Below, one piece after another: positions 1-9,565 of a stretch of DNA of 18,659 bases (positions are counted from its first letter, which is position 1; every line of letters begins with the position of its first letter). The DNA is from JBOGWP01 sp050693875 (lineage in GTDB: Bacteria > Actinomycetota > CADDZG01 > JAHWKV01 > JBOGWP01): contig JBOGWP010000007.1 of the NCBI GenBank assembly GCA_050693875.1, positions 1 through 18,659 of the forward strand, read 5' to 3'. A program made the position numbers and the translations under genes. Under the pieces are notes generated by a model that was not told the DNA's origin, made no database searches, and was given only the letters and a program-made list of their open reading frames with translations.

Positions 1-62
1 CCCAGGCTCGGCGCTCTGCCGGGCCTTCCTGGACATGCGCCGGTCCGACCCTCCTCGGAAGA
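1..62. repeat. 62-bp direct repeat, copy 1
   Basis: Positions 1-62 are identical to 157-218 (both begin CCCAGGCTCGGCG and end CTCCTCGGAAGA). The offset is 156 bp, exactly 52 codons. The copy begins at the first base of the window, so the repeat may extend further left. The second copy ends one base before the thrC stop codon. It could be a true tandem duplication or an assembly-edge artefact. Confidence 0.9.
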
Positions 63-192
63 CCTGACTCATTCGCACCACCTTCTGCATGTCGAGCAAG
101 GCAGGCAAGGGGCCGCCTTCGGCGGCATCTGTCCCATGCCGGCAGGGGGCCTCGCTCCCAGGCTCGGCGCTCTGCCGGGCCTTCCTGGACAT
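1..192 (-). CDS. Possible partial ORF with a 52-residue in-frame repeat, function unknown
   Basis: Reading left from the ATG at 192-190 there are 64 sense codons with no stop before the window edge. The product starts MSRKARQSAEPGSEAP, and after 52 residues the same start sequence recurs because the 62-bp DNA repeat is spaced by a multiple of three. A GGAGGG purine run precedes the ATG, and the frame lies 26 bp downstream of thrC on the same strand, where thrB or rho is common in actinobacteria. I see no homoserine kinase or Rho motif. A GCCGCC-TTC-GGCGGC hairpin (112-126) falls inside. An open frame of this length is unremarkable at high GC, so the coding claim is weak. Confidence 0.22.
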   Translation of the reverse strand, partial: MSRKARQSAEPGSEAPCRHGTDAAEGGPLPALLDMQKVVRMSQVFRGGSDRRMSRKARQSAEPG

Positions 193-218
193 GCGCCGGT
201 CCGACCCTCCTCGGAAGA
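157..218. repeat. 62-bp direct repeat, copy 2
   Basis: Identical to 1-62. On the minus strand it lies directly downstream of thrC and carries GAGGAGGG followed, 11 bases on, by an ATG at 192-190, so it looks like a ribosome-binding site plus the start of a reading frame. Identity stops exactly at the thrC stop codon. Confidence 0.9.
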
Positions 219-1268
219 TCATGGGAAGCCAACCGCCTCCGCCACCGCATCGATCTCAGGCTCCACCAACGGCGGGGTGGGCGCACCTGCGATCGCCCAA
301 TCGGGGTCCTTCAGCCCATGTCCGGTCAATACGCACACCGCTACCTTTCCCCGTTCGAACACACCCTCTGCCGCGAGCTTCAGCAACCCGGCGACCGATG
401 CCGCCGAGGCGAGCTCGGAGAACAGCCCCTCCTCGTGGGCAAGCAGCCGGTAGGCCTCGAGGATGTCCTTGTCGCGGACCGCCCGGATCTGACCACCCGA
501 TTCCGAGGCCGCCGCCGTCGCGCCCTCCCACGAGGCGGGGTTGCCGATACGGATCGCGGTCGCGATGGTCCTCGGCTCGGCGATGGGATGGCCTCGGACG
601 ATCGGGGCGGCCCCCTCGGCCTGGAAGCCGAACATTGCCGGGAGACTGGGGATTCGGTCCTCGGCGCGGTACTCGCGGTAGCCGCGCCAGTACGAGGTGA
701 TGTTGCCGGCGTTGCCCACCGGCATCAGGTGGTAGTCCGGAGCGCCGCCGAGCCCGTCGCAAATCTCGAAGGCCGCGGTCTTCTGCCCCTCGATGCGGAG
801 CGGGTTCGTGGAGTTCACCACCGTCACCGGGTAGGCGCCCTCGAGCTTTCGGGTCACCTGAAGGGCCTGGTCGAAGTTGCCCCGCACCTCGATCACCCTC
901 GCCCCGTGCACCAGGGCCTGGGCCAGCTTCCCCAGAGCGACGTTGCCCTCCGGGATCAGCACGGCGCAGACGATGCCGGCCCGGGCAGCGTAGGCTGCGG
1001 CCGACGCCGAGGTGTTCCCGGTCGAGGCGCAGACGATGGCCTTGGCACCGGTCTCGATGGCCTTCGAGATCGCCACGGTCATCCCCCGGTCCTTGAAGGA
1101 GCCGGTCGGGTTCGCCCCCTCGTACTTGAGGTAGACCTCCAGGCCGGTCCGCTCCGAGAGGCGCGAGGAGAGGACCAGGGGGGTCCCTCCCTCCCCGAGG
1201 GTGATGACCGGCGTCGCATCCGTCACGGGGAGGCTTGCCCGGTACTCCTCGATGACGCCCCTCCACAT
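219..1268 (-). CDS. thrC: Threonine synthase
   Basis: PLP-dependent enzyme converting O-phospho-L-homoserine to L-threonine, the last step of threonine synthesis, in the cytoplasm. The product is about 349 aa, the usual size of the short bacterial/actinobacterial class. The N-terminal LGEGGTPL motif, the PLP-lysine motif NPTGSFKDRG (Lys about 59) and the cofactor-phosphate/substrate loop ASTGNTSASAAAYA are all present. The ATG at 1268 gives the familiar MWRGVIEEYR start and has AGGG five bases upstream; a GTG two codons earlier (1274) is possible. The gene lies 13 bp after the hom stop and is surely co-transcribed with it. No thrB is visible in the window. The 3' end abuts a 62-bp direct repeat. 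Confidence 0.96.
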   Translation of the reverse strand: MWRGVIEEYRASLPVTDATPVITLGEGGTPLVLSSRLSERTGLEVYLKYEGANPTGSFKDRGMTVAISKAIETGAKAIVCASTGNTSASAAAYAARAGIVCAVLIPEGNVALGKLAQALVHGARVIEVRGNFDQALQVTRKLEGAYPVTVVNSTNPLRIEGQKTAAFEICDGLGGAPDYHLMPVGNAGNITSYWRGYREYRAEDRIPSLPAMFGFQAEGAAPIVRGHPIAEPRTIATAIRIGNPASWEGATAAASESGGQIRAVRDKDILEAYRLLAHEEGLFSELASAASVAGLLKLAAEGVFERGKVAVCVLTGHGLKDPDWAIAGAPTPPLVEPEIDAVAEAVGFP

Positions 1269-1281
1269 CGGCACCCTGCCG

Positions 1282-2574
1282 CTACTCCTCGTCCGAGACG
1301 ACCCGCATCGACGACGCCACCGCGTCGACGACGTCGAGGTTCCGCAGCGCTTCGAGCAGCGACTGGAAGTTCCGCTCGAGGGCGGTGTGCGTCACCATCA
1401 CGAGCCGGGCCTCGCTCCCGAAACCCTCCTGCCACACGCTCTTGATCGAGACCCCGTTGTCGGCAAAGGCCTGGGCCACCTGGGCCAGGACGCCCGGCAG
1501 GTCGATCACCTCGAGCAGGATGTAGTACTGGGCCGAGGTCTCGTCCATGTGGCGGATCGGCGCCCGCTGCTCGTAGCAGGTGCATCCGACGCCCCGCCCG
1601 CCGGAGGTGATGTTGCGGGCGATGTCGACGATGTCGCCGACCACGGCCGTCCCCGTGGGGGGCCCGCCGGCGCCACGCCCGTAGAACATCAGCTCACCGA
1701 CCTGCTCGCCCTCGACGAAGAACGCATTGAGGTTCTCGCGCACCGAGGCGAGGGGGTGCGTGACGGGGATCATCGCCGGATGCACGCGGGCGGCGATCGC
1801 CCCGTCGACGCGCTCCGCGATCCCGAGAAGCTTGACCGCGTAGCCGAGGTTCCGGGCGAAGGCCATGTCGCGGGCGGTGACGTGGGTGATCCCCTCCCGG
1901 TAGACGTCCCCGGCCACAACTCGGGCGTTGAAGGCGATGCTGGCGAGGATCGAGACCTTGGCGGCCGCATCGAATCCCTCGATGTCGGCGGTCGGATCGA
2001 GCTCGCTGTAGCCGAGACGCTCCGCCTCGGCCAGCGCCTCCGCGAACTCCATCCCCTCCTCGCTCATCCGGGTGAGGATGTAGTTGGTCGTCCCGTTGAC
2101 GATGCCCATCACGCGGCGAACCCGCTCACCCGAGAGCGACTCCTTGAGGGGCTTGATGATCGGGATGCCTCCCCCGACCGCGGCCTCGAACGAGAAGTCG
2201 ACTCGGGAGCTCTCCGCCTCGTCGAAGAGGTCGCGCCCCAGCGTCGAGATCAGCTCCTTGTTGGCCGACACGACGTGCTTGCCGCGGCGCATCGCCTCGA
2301 GGATGAGATCGCGCGCCGGCTCGATGCCCCCCATGACCTCGACCACGATCCCGACCTCCGGGTCCGTCACCACCTCGAACGGGTCGTTCGTGAACCGCTC
2401 GCGGTCGATGGGAACATGGCGCTCCTTGGCGAGGTTGCGGACCGCGACGCGGCGGACCTCGAGGAGCGCTCCGGCCCGGTCGGTGATCTCCTCGGCGTGC
2501 TGGTGGAGGATGCGTGCGACGGCAGACCCGACGATGCCGCACCCCAAGAGGCCGATCCCGATCTGCTCGCCCAA
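1282..2574 (-). CDS. hom: Homoserine dehydrogenase with C-terminal ACT domain
   Basis: Reduces aspartate-4-semialdehyde to homoserine with NAD(P)H, at the branch point towards threonine and methionine. The N-terminal Rossmann motif GLLGCGIVGSAVA is followed by the VSANKELIS segment (catalytic Lys region) and the family signature GIVNGTTNYILTRM with LDPTADIEGFDAAAK. The C-terminus is an ACT domain (ILLEVIDLPGVLAQVAQAFA), the usual site of threonine feedback. I prefer the TTG start at 2574: it has GAAAGGA a few bases upstream and puts the Rossmann motif about 8 residues in, as in the family. An in-frame ATG at 2628 would add 18 poorly conserved residues and its purine run touches the start codon. 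First gene of hom-thrC, divergent from the alcohol dehydrogenase. Confidence 0.95.
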   Translation of the reverse strand: MGEQIGIGLLGCGIVGSAVARILHQHAEEITDRAGALLEVRRVAVRNLAKERHVPIDRERFTNDPFEVVTDPEVGIVVEVMGGIEPARDLILEAMRRGKHVVSANKELISTLGRDLFDEAESSRVDFSFEAAVGGGIPIIKPLKESLSGERVRRVMGIVNGTTNYILTRMSEEGMEFAEALAEAERLGYSELDPTADIEGFDAAAKVSILASIAFNARVVAGDVYREGITHVTARDMAFARNLGYAVKLLGIAERVDGAIAARVHPAMIPVTHPLASVRENLNAFFVEGEQVGELMFYGRGAGGPPTGTAVVGDIVDIARNITSGGRGVGCTCYEQRAPIRHMDETSAQYYILLEVIDLPGVLAQVAQAFADNGVSIKSVWQEGFGSEARLVMVTHTALERNFQSLLEALRNLDVVDAVASSMRVVSDEE

Positions 2575-2662
2575 CCCGATCCTTTCGTCGATGGGGGCCG
2601 CTCGTGGGCCGCGTCCGGCCGGTCCCATCCTCCGCTTCCGCGGGGCCCGGCGTCCCTCAGTC

Positions 2663-2668
2663 TAATGT
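2663..2668 (+). promoter_or_regulatory. Putative -10 element (leaderless) of the alcohol dehydrogenase
   Basis: TAATGT stands exactly 6 bp before the ATG at 2675, so transcription would begin at or next to the start codon. No Shine-Dalgarno sequence is present. No convincing -35 is visible. On the opposite strand TAGACT (2663-2658) may be the -10 of hom. Confidence 0.5.
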
Positions 2669-2674
2669 TGGCCC

Positions 2675-3679
2675 ATGCGAGCCTGGGCGGTGGAGCGACC
2701 GGGTCCGATCGACTCGTCCCCCGTCGTGCCCGTCGAGCGTCCCTCACCCGAGCCGGGAGCGAACGAGGTCCTGGTGAAGGTCGGCGTCTGCGGCGTGTGC
2801 CGGACCGACCTGCATGTCGCCGAGGGGGATCTCCCCGTCCACCGGCCCGGGGTGGTGCCCGGACACGAGGTCGTCGGCCGAGTGGCCGCACTCGGGCCGG
2901 GGGCCACCCGCTTCGCAGTGGGCGACCGGGTCGGCATCGCCTGGCTCCGGCACACCTGCGGGGTCTGCCGCTTCTGCCGGAGCGGCCGGGAGAACCTGTG
3001 CGTCTCGCCGGCCTTCACGGGATGGGACGCCGACGGGGGCTACGCCGAGTACGCCGTCGTTCACGAGGACTATGCCTACGCCATTCCCGAAGCGTTCGAC
3101 GACGAGCACGCCGCCCCGCTGCTCTGCGCCGGAATCATCGGCTACCGGGCCCTGCGGAGGGCGGTCCTTCCCCCCGGGGGCCGGCTCGGCATCTACGGCT
3201 TCGGCGGCTCCGCCCACCTCACCGCCCAGGTCGCGATCTTCGAGGGAGCGACCGTCCATGTGCTCACCCGATCCGAGGCCGGTCGCCGCCTGGCCCTCGA
3301 GCTGGGGGCGGCCTCTGCTGGGGACGCCGAAGATGCCCCACCGGAGCCGCTCGATGCGGCCATCCTCTTCGCTCCGGCGGGCGGGCTCGTGCCGGTGGCG
3401 CTCCGCGCGCTGGACCGGGGAGGGACCCTCGCGATCGCCGGGATCCACGTCACCGACATCCCGCGCCTCGTCTACCAGGACCACCTGTTCCAGGAGCGGA
3501 CGGTCCGCAGCGTCACGGCCAACACCCGACAGGATGGGACGGAATTCCTGGAGATCGCCGCGCGTATCCCGATCCGGGCGACGACCGTCCCGTACACCCT
3601 CGACGACGCCGACCGGGCCTTGGCCGACCTCGCCCGCGACCGACTTTCGGGGGCCGCGGTCCTGCACGTGTCCGGGTAG
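2675..3679 (+). CDS. Zinc-dependent alcohol dehydrogenase (MDR family, AdhP/CAD2-like)
   Basis: A 334-aa medium-chain dehydrogenase that would oxidise an alcohol, or reduce an aldehyde, with NAD(P). The GroES-like N-terminal domain carries the catalytic zinc site: CGVCRTDLH (Cys42, Thr44, His47), GHE at 63-65 and Cys151 in LLCAGIIGYRAL. The structural zinc site has all four cysteines (95, 98, 101, 109). The Rossmann segment reads GIYGFGGSAHL at about 172-182. The pattern GDLPxHRP...WLRHTCGVCRFCRSGRENLC fits the propanol-preferring/cinnamyl-type group; the substrate cannot be told. It is a lone gene divergent from hom and apparently leaderless. An 11-bp tandem (GGGAGGAACTC, 3738-3759) lies downstream, with no clear terminator. 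Confidence 0.93.
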   Translation: MRAWAVERPGPIDSSPVVPVERPSPEPGANEVLVKVGVCGVCRTDLHVAEGDLPVHRPGVVPGHEVVGRVAALGPGATRFAVGDRVGIAWLRHTCGVCRFCRSGRENLCVSPAFTGWDADGGYAEYAVVHEDYAYAIPEAFDDEHAAPLLCAGIIGYRALRRAVLPPGGRLGIYGFGGSAHLTAQVAIFEGATVHVLTRSEAGRRLALELGAASAGDAEDAPPEPLDAAILFAPAGGLVPVALRALDRGGTLAIAGIHVTDIPRLVYQDHLFQERTVRSVTANTRQDGTEFLEIAARIPIRATTVPYTLDDADRALADLARDRLSGAAVLHVSG

Positions 3680-3938
3680 AGAGCCGGCGCCTCCCGGAGG
3701 GGCCACCGGAAGCCGCCCCGGAAGCGAGTGGGCCACCGGGAGGAACTCGGGAGGAACTCCTTCAGAAGGCCTCCGTTGCCGATTCAACGCCCATCGCGCC
3801 GAGGGACGGCCCCGAGGGGGTCCCTCCGTACGGTCAAGGGGTGTTCGTGGCGGCAAGAGGTCTGCGGGGATGGCGTGCGCGCGCGCGCTCTCTCTCCTCG
3901 CCCGACCTCCGATGCGAGGCGACCTTCGTGACGCTCCC
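3680..3938. other. Intergenic stretch without recognised gene
   Basis: GC-rich DNA between the alcohol dehydrogenase and the small broken minus-strand gene. It contains GGGCCACCGG-type motifs repeated near 3700 and 3730, the 11-bp tandem GGGAGGAACTC (3738-3759) and a GCGCGCGCGC/CTCTCTC simple-sequence tract near 3880-3900. I see no RNA gene and no frame with start, ribosome-binding site and protein-like composition. Confidence 0.5.
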
Positions 3939-4153
3939 CTACCCAATCCGTTCAGCCGGGTCGGCAACAGACCGTGCGGCAGCGTGTGCCGCGACCGCGG
4001 CCTGGCGAGCGGCGCCGATGCCGATGTCATCCCGGGCGAGGGCTCGCGTCGCCTCGACGGCCTTCTCGGCCGGCTGGCGATGTCGTTCCTCGATGAGCCC
4101 TCGGCGACGAGCTCGAGGAGCTCCGGCCCTGGCTCGAGATCGATCTCTTCCAC
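3939..4153 (-). pseudogene. Small frameshifted gene, unknown alanine-rich protein (~71 aa if repaired)
   Basis: A GTG at 4153, preceded by GGGGGAGGG, opens a frame reading VEEIDLEPGPELLELVAEG. At about 4098-4095 (GAGGGCTC on the minus strand) the protein-like reading moves to the -1 frame, giving LIEERHRQPAEKAVEATRAL and ending ...SVADPAERIG-stop at 3939. Both halves have the GC-rich third positions of the neighbouring genes. Adding one G to the G run, or a -1 slip, would join them into about 71 residues, predicted mostly helical with an Ala-rich C-terminal half. I recognise no family. The gene is divergent from hppA. It may be an eroded gene, a sequence error or chance. Confidence 0.4.
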
Positions 4154-4206
4154 GGGCCCGAGTCCCTCCCCCTTCGGCTGGTACCGCGTCTCGCGCGCTG
4201 CCCGAA

Positions 4207-4230
4207 CGCGCGGGGCGGCTGCCCCGCGCG
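4207..4230. promoter_or_regulatory. Strong hairpin upstream of the hppA promoter
   Basis: A perfect 10-bp inverted repeat: CGCGCGGGGC (4207-4216), loop GGCT, GCCCCGCGCG (4221-4230). There is no T tract on either side, so a plain intrinsic terminator is unlikely. It lies between the divergent small gene and hppA and could be an operator or a transcript structure. Confidence 0.55.
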
Positions 4231-4239
4231 CAGCTGCCC

Positions 4240-4255
4240 GGTGCCCCCGGGCACC
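4240..4255. promoter_or_regulatory. Second hairpin overlapping the -35 region of hppA
   Basis: GGTGCCC (4240-4246), a CC loop and GGGCACC (4249-4255) form a perfect 7-bp inverted repeat. It covers the place where the -35 box of the TATAAT promoter should lie (about 4248-4253, which reads CGGGCA and is a poor match), so a bound factor here would control hppA. Confidence 0.45.
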
Positions 4256-4270
4256 ACCGGGCCGGCTGGA

Positions 4271-4276
4271 TATAAT
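4271..4276 (+). promoter_or_regulatory. Consensus -10 box of hppA
   Basis: A perfect TATAAT in very GC-rich DNA, with no good -35. The expected transcription start is near 4283, leaving an 80-base leader before the hppA ATG at 4363, unlike the leaderless neighbours. Confidence 0.6.
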
Positions 4277-4362
4277 GCGGCCGCCGCTCGGTCCTCAGGG
4301 GACTTCCGTACACGCGCCGAGATACCGCGAGAGGTTCTGCTTGCCGCGGGAAGGGAGATTGG

Positions 4363-6615
<2,253 letters not shown>

Positions 6616-6753
6616 CCCTTCCCGCCCGCGGGGGGCCGGCCGGGGGCCGACCTTCGACGATTTTCGGTGCCTCTACCACGATTTTTTGTCGAACCTCTGA
6701 CAAGAAGCCTCGTTCTCGCCCGGGATGTCATCCCCGAGTGATGTGATCGGGGC

Positions 6754-7688
6754 ATGGAAGCCCGCGTCCTCGCCGCTCGGTTCGCCGAGGCCCAGCACGG
6801 CGTTCTGACGAGGGCCCAGGTCTTGCGGCTGGGGCTCAGCGACAACGCCATCCGGCATCGGGTTCGCACCGGCGAGTGGGACCTCTGCTATCCCGGTGTG
6901 TACGTGCTTCGCGGAGCACCCCGAACATGGGAGCAGCGGATCATGGCCGCGTGCCTTGCGGTCGGGACCAAGGCGATCGCCTCCCACCGCGCTGCAGCCA
7001 CACTGTGGGGCCTGCCCGGTGGCGATGGGAGGATCGAGCTCACCGTCCCGGCCGGCGGCCACGGCCGGCTCGAGGGCGCCGCCATCTATCGTTCCAGTCG
7101 TCTGATTCGCCCCGATCTAGGACGGGTCCGTGGCGTCCCGGTCACCTCCGCGCGGCGTACGATCGTCGACCTGGCCTCGGTCCTCGATCGCACCGGGCTC
7201 CAGGCAACGGTGGATCATGCCCTGGTCGAGCGCCTCGTCACACTGCCCAGCTGCGACTCTTCCTCGAACGGCTCGGGCGCCGGGGACGGCGGGGATCAGG
7301 CGTCCTCTCCGACCTTCTCGACGCGATCGATCTCCCGCCGCGTGCCCCGCAGAGTCGCTTCGAGCTGCTCCTGCTTCGGACCCTTCGAGCGGCGGGACTT
7401 CCGGAGCCGGCGATACAGCACCGTATCCGGCTCCACAGCGGCCGGACCGCCTATCTGGATTTCGCCTACCCTGCCGCGGGACTCGCGATCGAAGCGGACA
7501 GCTTCCGGCACCATGCCACGCTCAACGGATGGTCGAAGGATCGAACCCGCAACAACGCTCTCGTCACCATGGGCTGGCGGGTGCTGCCGGTTACCTATGA
7601 CGATCTCGTCGAACGTCCCGGGCTCGTCGTGGCACAGATCGCCGAGGCCATCGGTTCCCAAGCGTCGCTGGAAGCGGCCGGGCGGTAG
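6754..7688 (+). pseudogene. AbiEi-antitoxin-domain / DUF559 protein, frameshifted
   Basis: The first 165 codons from the ATG at 6754 encode an AbiEi-type winged-helix start (VLTRAQVLRLGLSDNAIRHR, YPGVYVLRG) and the SARRTIVDLASVLDRTGLQ segment. After CTG CCC (7243-7248) the frame loses the family, while the -1 frame continues it from CAG at 7248: QLRLFLERLGRRGRRGSGVL, then a DUF559 (Vsr-like nuclease fold) domain with SRFELLLLRTL, AYLDFAYPAAGLAIEADSF and RNNALVTMGWRVLPVTYDDL, stopping at 7688. Restoring one C to the CCC run gives about 311 aa, the normal length for such proteins. The role of the family is not established; the parts suggest defence or toxin-antitoxin kinship. The first frame stays open by chance into pfk, producing a false 674-aa fusion. 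Confidence 0.85.
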
Positions 7689-7746
7689 GATCAGCGCTAC
7701 CCATCTCGCCGCCGGCGCGGCGCGCTCGAATTTCAAGGAGGTGCGT

Positions 7747-8778
7747 ATGGCAGACAAGGTTGCAGTCCTGACGGGCGGCGGGGACTGCCCCGGCCTCAAC
7801 CCCGCGATCCGCGGCTGCGTCTACCGGGGACTCGATCACGGCTTCGAGTTCGTCGGCCTTCAGGACGGCTGGAGAGGGCTCGTCGAGGGCATCACGATGC
7901 CGCTCGGGCTCGAGCAGGTCGAGGAGATCATCGGCAGGGGCGGGACCATTCTGGGGACCTCCCGGACGAACCCCTTCAAGAAGGAGGGGGCCGTCGAGCG
8001 GTGCCTCGAGACCTTCGAGCAGCTCGGCCTCCATGCGCTCGTCGCCATGGGCGGCGAGGACACCCTCGGCGTGGCCACCCGGTTCTTCAAGGAGCACGGC
8101 CTGAACGTGGTCGGCGTCCCCAAGACGATGGACAACGACCTCTCGGCCACCGACTTCACCTTTGGCTTCGACACCTCCGTCACGGTCGCCGTCGACGCGG
8201 CCGAGCGCCTGGTCGACACGGGCCGCAGCCACCGCCGGGTGATGATCCTCGAGGTGATGGGCCGCCACGCCGGATGGGTGGCGCTCTACACGGGCATGGC
8301 CGCCGGCGCCGACTGGATCCTGCTCCCCGAGTACGCAGTCGACGTCGACCGCATGTGCGAGCACCTCAAGACGGCGCATGCCCGCAAGAACGTGGCGCTG
8401 GTCGTGGCCTCGGAGGGCATCACCGTGCCCGGGATGGAGACGGGCAAGGAGGAGAGGGACGAGTTCGGCCACATGATCCTGCGCAAGCGAGGCGTCGCCG
8501 ACCAGCTGTCCGGGGTGATCGAGGAGAAGACCGGCATCGAGACCCGCACCGCGGTGATCGGCCACATCCAGCGCGGCGGATCCCCGACCCTCTTCGACCG
8601 GATGCTCGGCACCCGCGTCGGCGTGAAGGCCGCCGACCTGGTGGCTGCCGGGGAGTTCGGACAGATGGCGGCGCTGAAGGGCAACGACGTCGTCGGCGTC
8701 CCGCTCGAGGAGGCGACAGGTCGGCTCAAGACCGTGCCGAAGGAGTGGGAGGATCTGGCCGAGGTCTTCTTCAAGTAG
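7747..8778 (+). CDS. pfp: 6-phosphofructokinase, probably pyrophosphate-dependent
   Basis: A 343-aa PfkA-family enzyme phosphorylating fructose-6-phosphate at C1. TGGGDCPGLNP (9-19) forms the phosphoryl-donor site, PKTMDND (125-131) holds catalytic Asp129, MGRHAGW starts at 171 and HIQRGGSPT is near the C-terminus. Two positions separate ATP- from PPi-using members: GGED has Asp105 where ATP enzymes have Gly (E. coli Gly104), and PKT has Lys126 where they have Gly. Both point to PPi, as in the Amycolatopsis methanolica enzyme. The ATG at 7747 has an excellent AAGGAGGTG. The frame upstream is open only by chance. The 3' end overlaps the convergent CbbY-like gene by 8 bp. A hairpin (7707-7722) precedes the ribosome-binding site. 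Confidence 0.92.
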   Translation: MADKVAVLTGGGDCPGLNPAIRGCVYRGLDHGFEFVGLQDGWRGLVEGITMPLGLEQVEEIIGRGGTILGTSRTNPFKKEGAVERCLETFEQLGLHALVAMGGEDTLGVATRFFKEHGLNVVGVPKTMDNDLSATDFTFGFDTSVTVAVDAAERLVDTGRSHRRVMILEVMGRHAGWVALYTGMAAGADWILLPEYAVDVDRMCEHLKTAHARKNVALVVASEGITVPGMETGKEERDEFGHMILRKRGVADQLSGVIEEKTGIETRTAVIGHIQRGGSPTLFDRMLGTRVGVKAADLVAAGEFGQMAALKGNDVVGVPLEEATGRLKTVPKEWEDLAEVFFK

Positions 8779-9565
8779 ACGGAGGCACCCCGGGCCCGGC
8801 GGCGAGGAGCCGCCGGAGCACGGCGAGGTCGACCGGCCCGTCGACCGCAAGCCCGTGGGGATCGGCGACGACCATCGCCGGGTGATCCGCCTCTCCGAGC
8901 TCGTCGACCACCAAGTCGGCATCGGTGAAGTCCTGCCCGGCGGTGTAGCTGTTGCGGACGACCAGGCAGGCGAGGCCCGCGGCCTTCGCCGACCGCAGCC
9001 CGAGCGCCGAGTCCTCGACCGCGACCACGGCCTCCGGGCGACACGAAAGGCGGTCGAGGGCGGTCAGGTGGAGCTCCGGATCGGGCTTGTGGGCCGAGGC
9101 CTCTTCGCCGGTGACCACGGCGCCGAACCGTCCTACCCGCGCCGCTCCCAGGAGCACCTCGAGCAGCTCCTCGACCCAGTGCCGGCTCCCCGTCGTCGCG
9201 ACGCCGACGGTGATCTGGGACACCTGCAGCTCGTCGACCAGCCGAACGATGCCGGGCCTCGCCTCGATGCGGCCCCGGCGGATGAGGTCGACGAAGAAGC
9301 GGTTCTTCAGCTCGTGCAGGCGCGGGACGACATCGTCGAGCTCATTCACGCCCATCCCCCGCCCGCCCAGGTACTGGCGCAGCCGTGCCCTCCCCCCCGG
9401 CACCGCGAGCAGCTCCCCGTAGGAATCGACGTCCCAACGGTCGGGCATCCCGAGCTTCTCGAAGGCGAGGTTGAAGGCCACCCGGTGTCCGTCGCGCTCG
9501 GTATCGGCAATGGTTCCGTCGACATCGAAGATCACCGCCCGGAGCCCGGGCGTCGCGTCATCCAA
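8771..9565 (-). CDS. HAD-superfamily sugar-phosphate phosphatase, CbbY-like
   Basis: A 264-aa haloacid-dehalogenase hydrolase. Motif I is FDVDGTIADTE (Asp nucleophile and general acid), followed by a helical cap containing RDGHRVAFNLAF, WDVDSYGELLAVPGGRARL and YLGGRGM, which match the CbbY subgroup. Motif II is ATTGSR, motif III the HKPDPE lysine, and motif IV VAVEDSALGLRSAKAAG. Known CbbY proteins remove phosphate from by-product sugar phosphates such as xylulose-1,5-bisphosphate; the substrate here is inferred only. The start overlaps the end of the epimerase gene by 8 bp (ATGGATGA), so translation is coupled. Last gene of the three-gene minus-strand operon. Confidence 0.9.
   Translation of the reverse strand: MDDATPGLRAVIFDVDGTIADTERDGHRVAFNLAFEKLGMPDRWDVDSYGELLAVPGGRARLRQYLGGRGMGVNELDDVVPRLHELKNRFFVDLIRRGRIEARPGIVRLVDELQVSQITVGVATTGSRHWVEELLEVLLGAARVGRFGAVVTGEEASAHKPDPELHLTALDRLSCRPEAVVAVEDSALGLRSAKAAGLACLVVRNSYTAGQDFTDADLVVDELGEADHPAMVVADPHGLAVDGPVDLAVLRRLLAAGPGVPPST

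Noticed and set aside
3860..3900. GCGCGCGCGC/CTCTCTC simple-sequence tract as a Z-DNA or phase-variation switch
   Set aside because: The tract is short and not inside or next to a convincing gene start, so there is nothing for slippage to switch.
2744..4153. 469-residue minus-strand frame opposite the alcohol dehydrogenase
   Set aside because: Only its first ~19 codons look real, as part of the small broken gene. The rest is antisense to a clear enzyme gene.
1201..4275. 1024-residue plus-strand frame across hom and the dehydrogenase
   Set aside because: It runs antisense to hom and out of frame with the dehydrogenase; no recognisable domain.
6616..6690. Intrinsic terminator after hppA
   Set aside because: A short CCCGC/GCGGG stem (6621-6632) and a TTTTTT run (6682-6687) exist but are 50 bp apart, so they do not form a terminator.
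6754..8778. Single 674-aa fusion of an AbiEi-like domain with phosphofructokinase
   Set aside because: The middle (about 7249-7746) is out-of-frame DUF559 sequence and intergenic DNA. pfp has its own strong AAGGAGGTG and ATG at 7747, so the join is a chance open frame.
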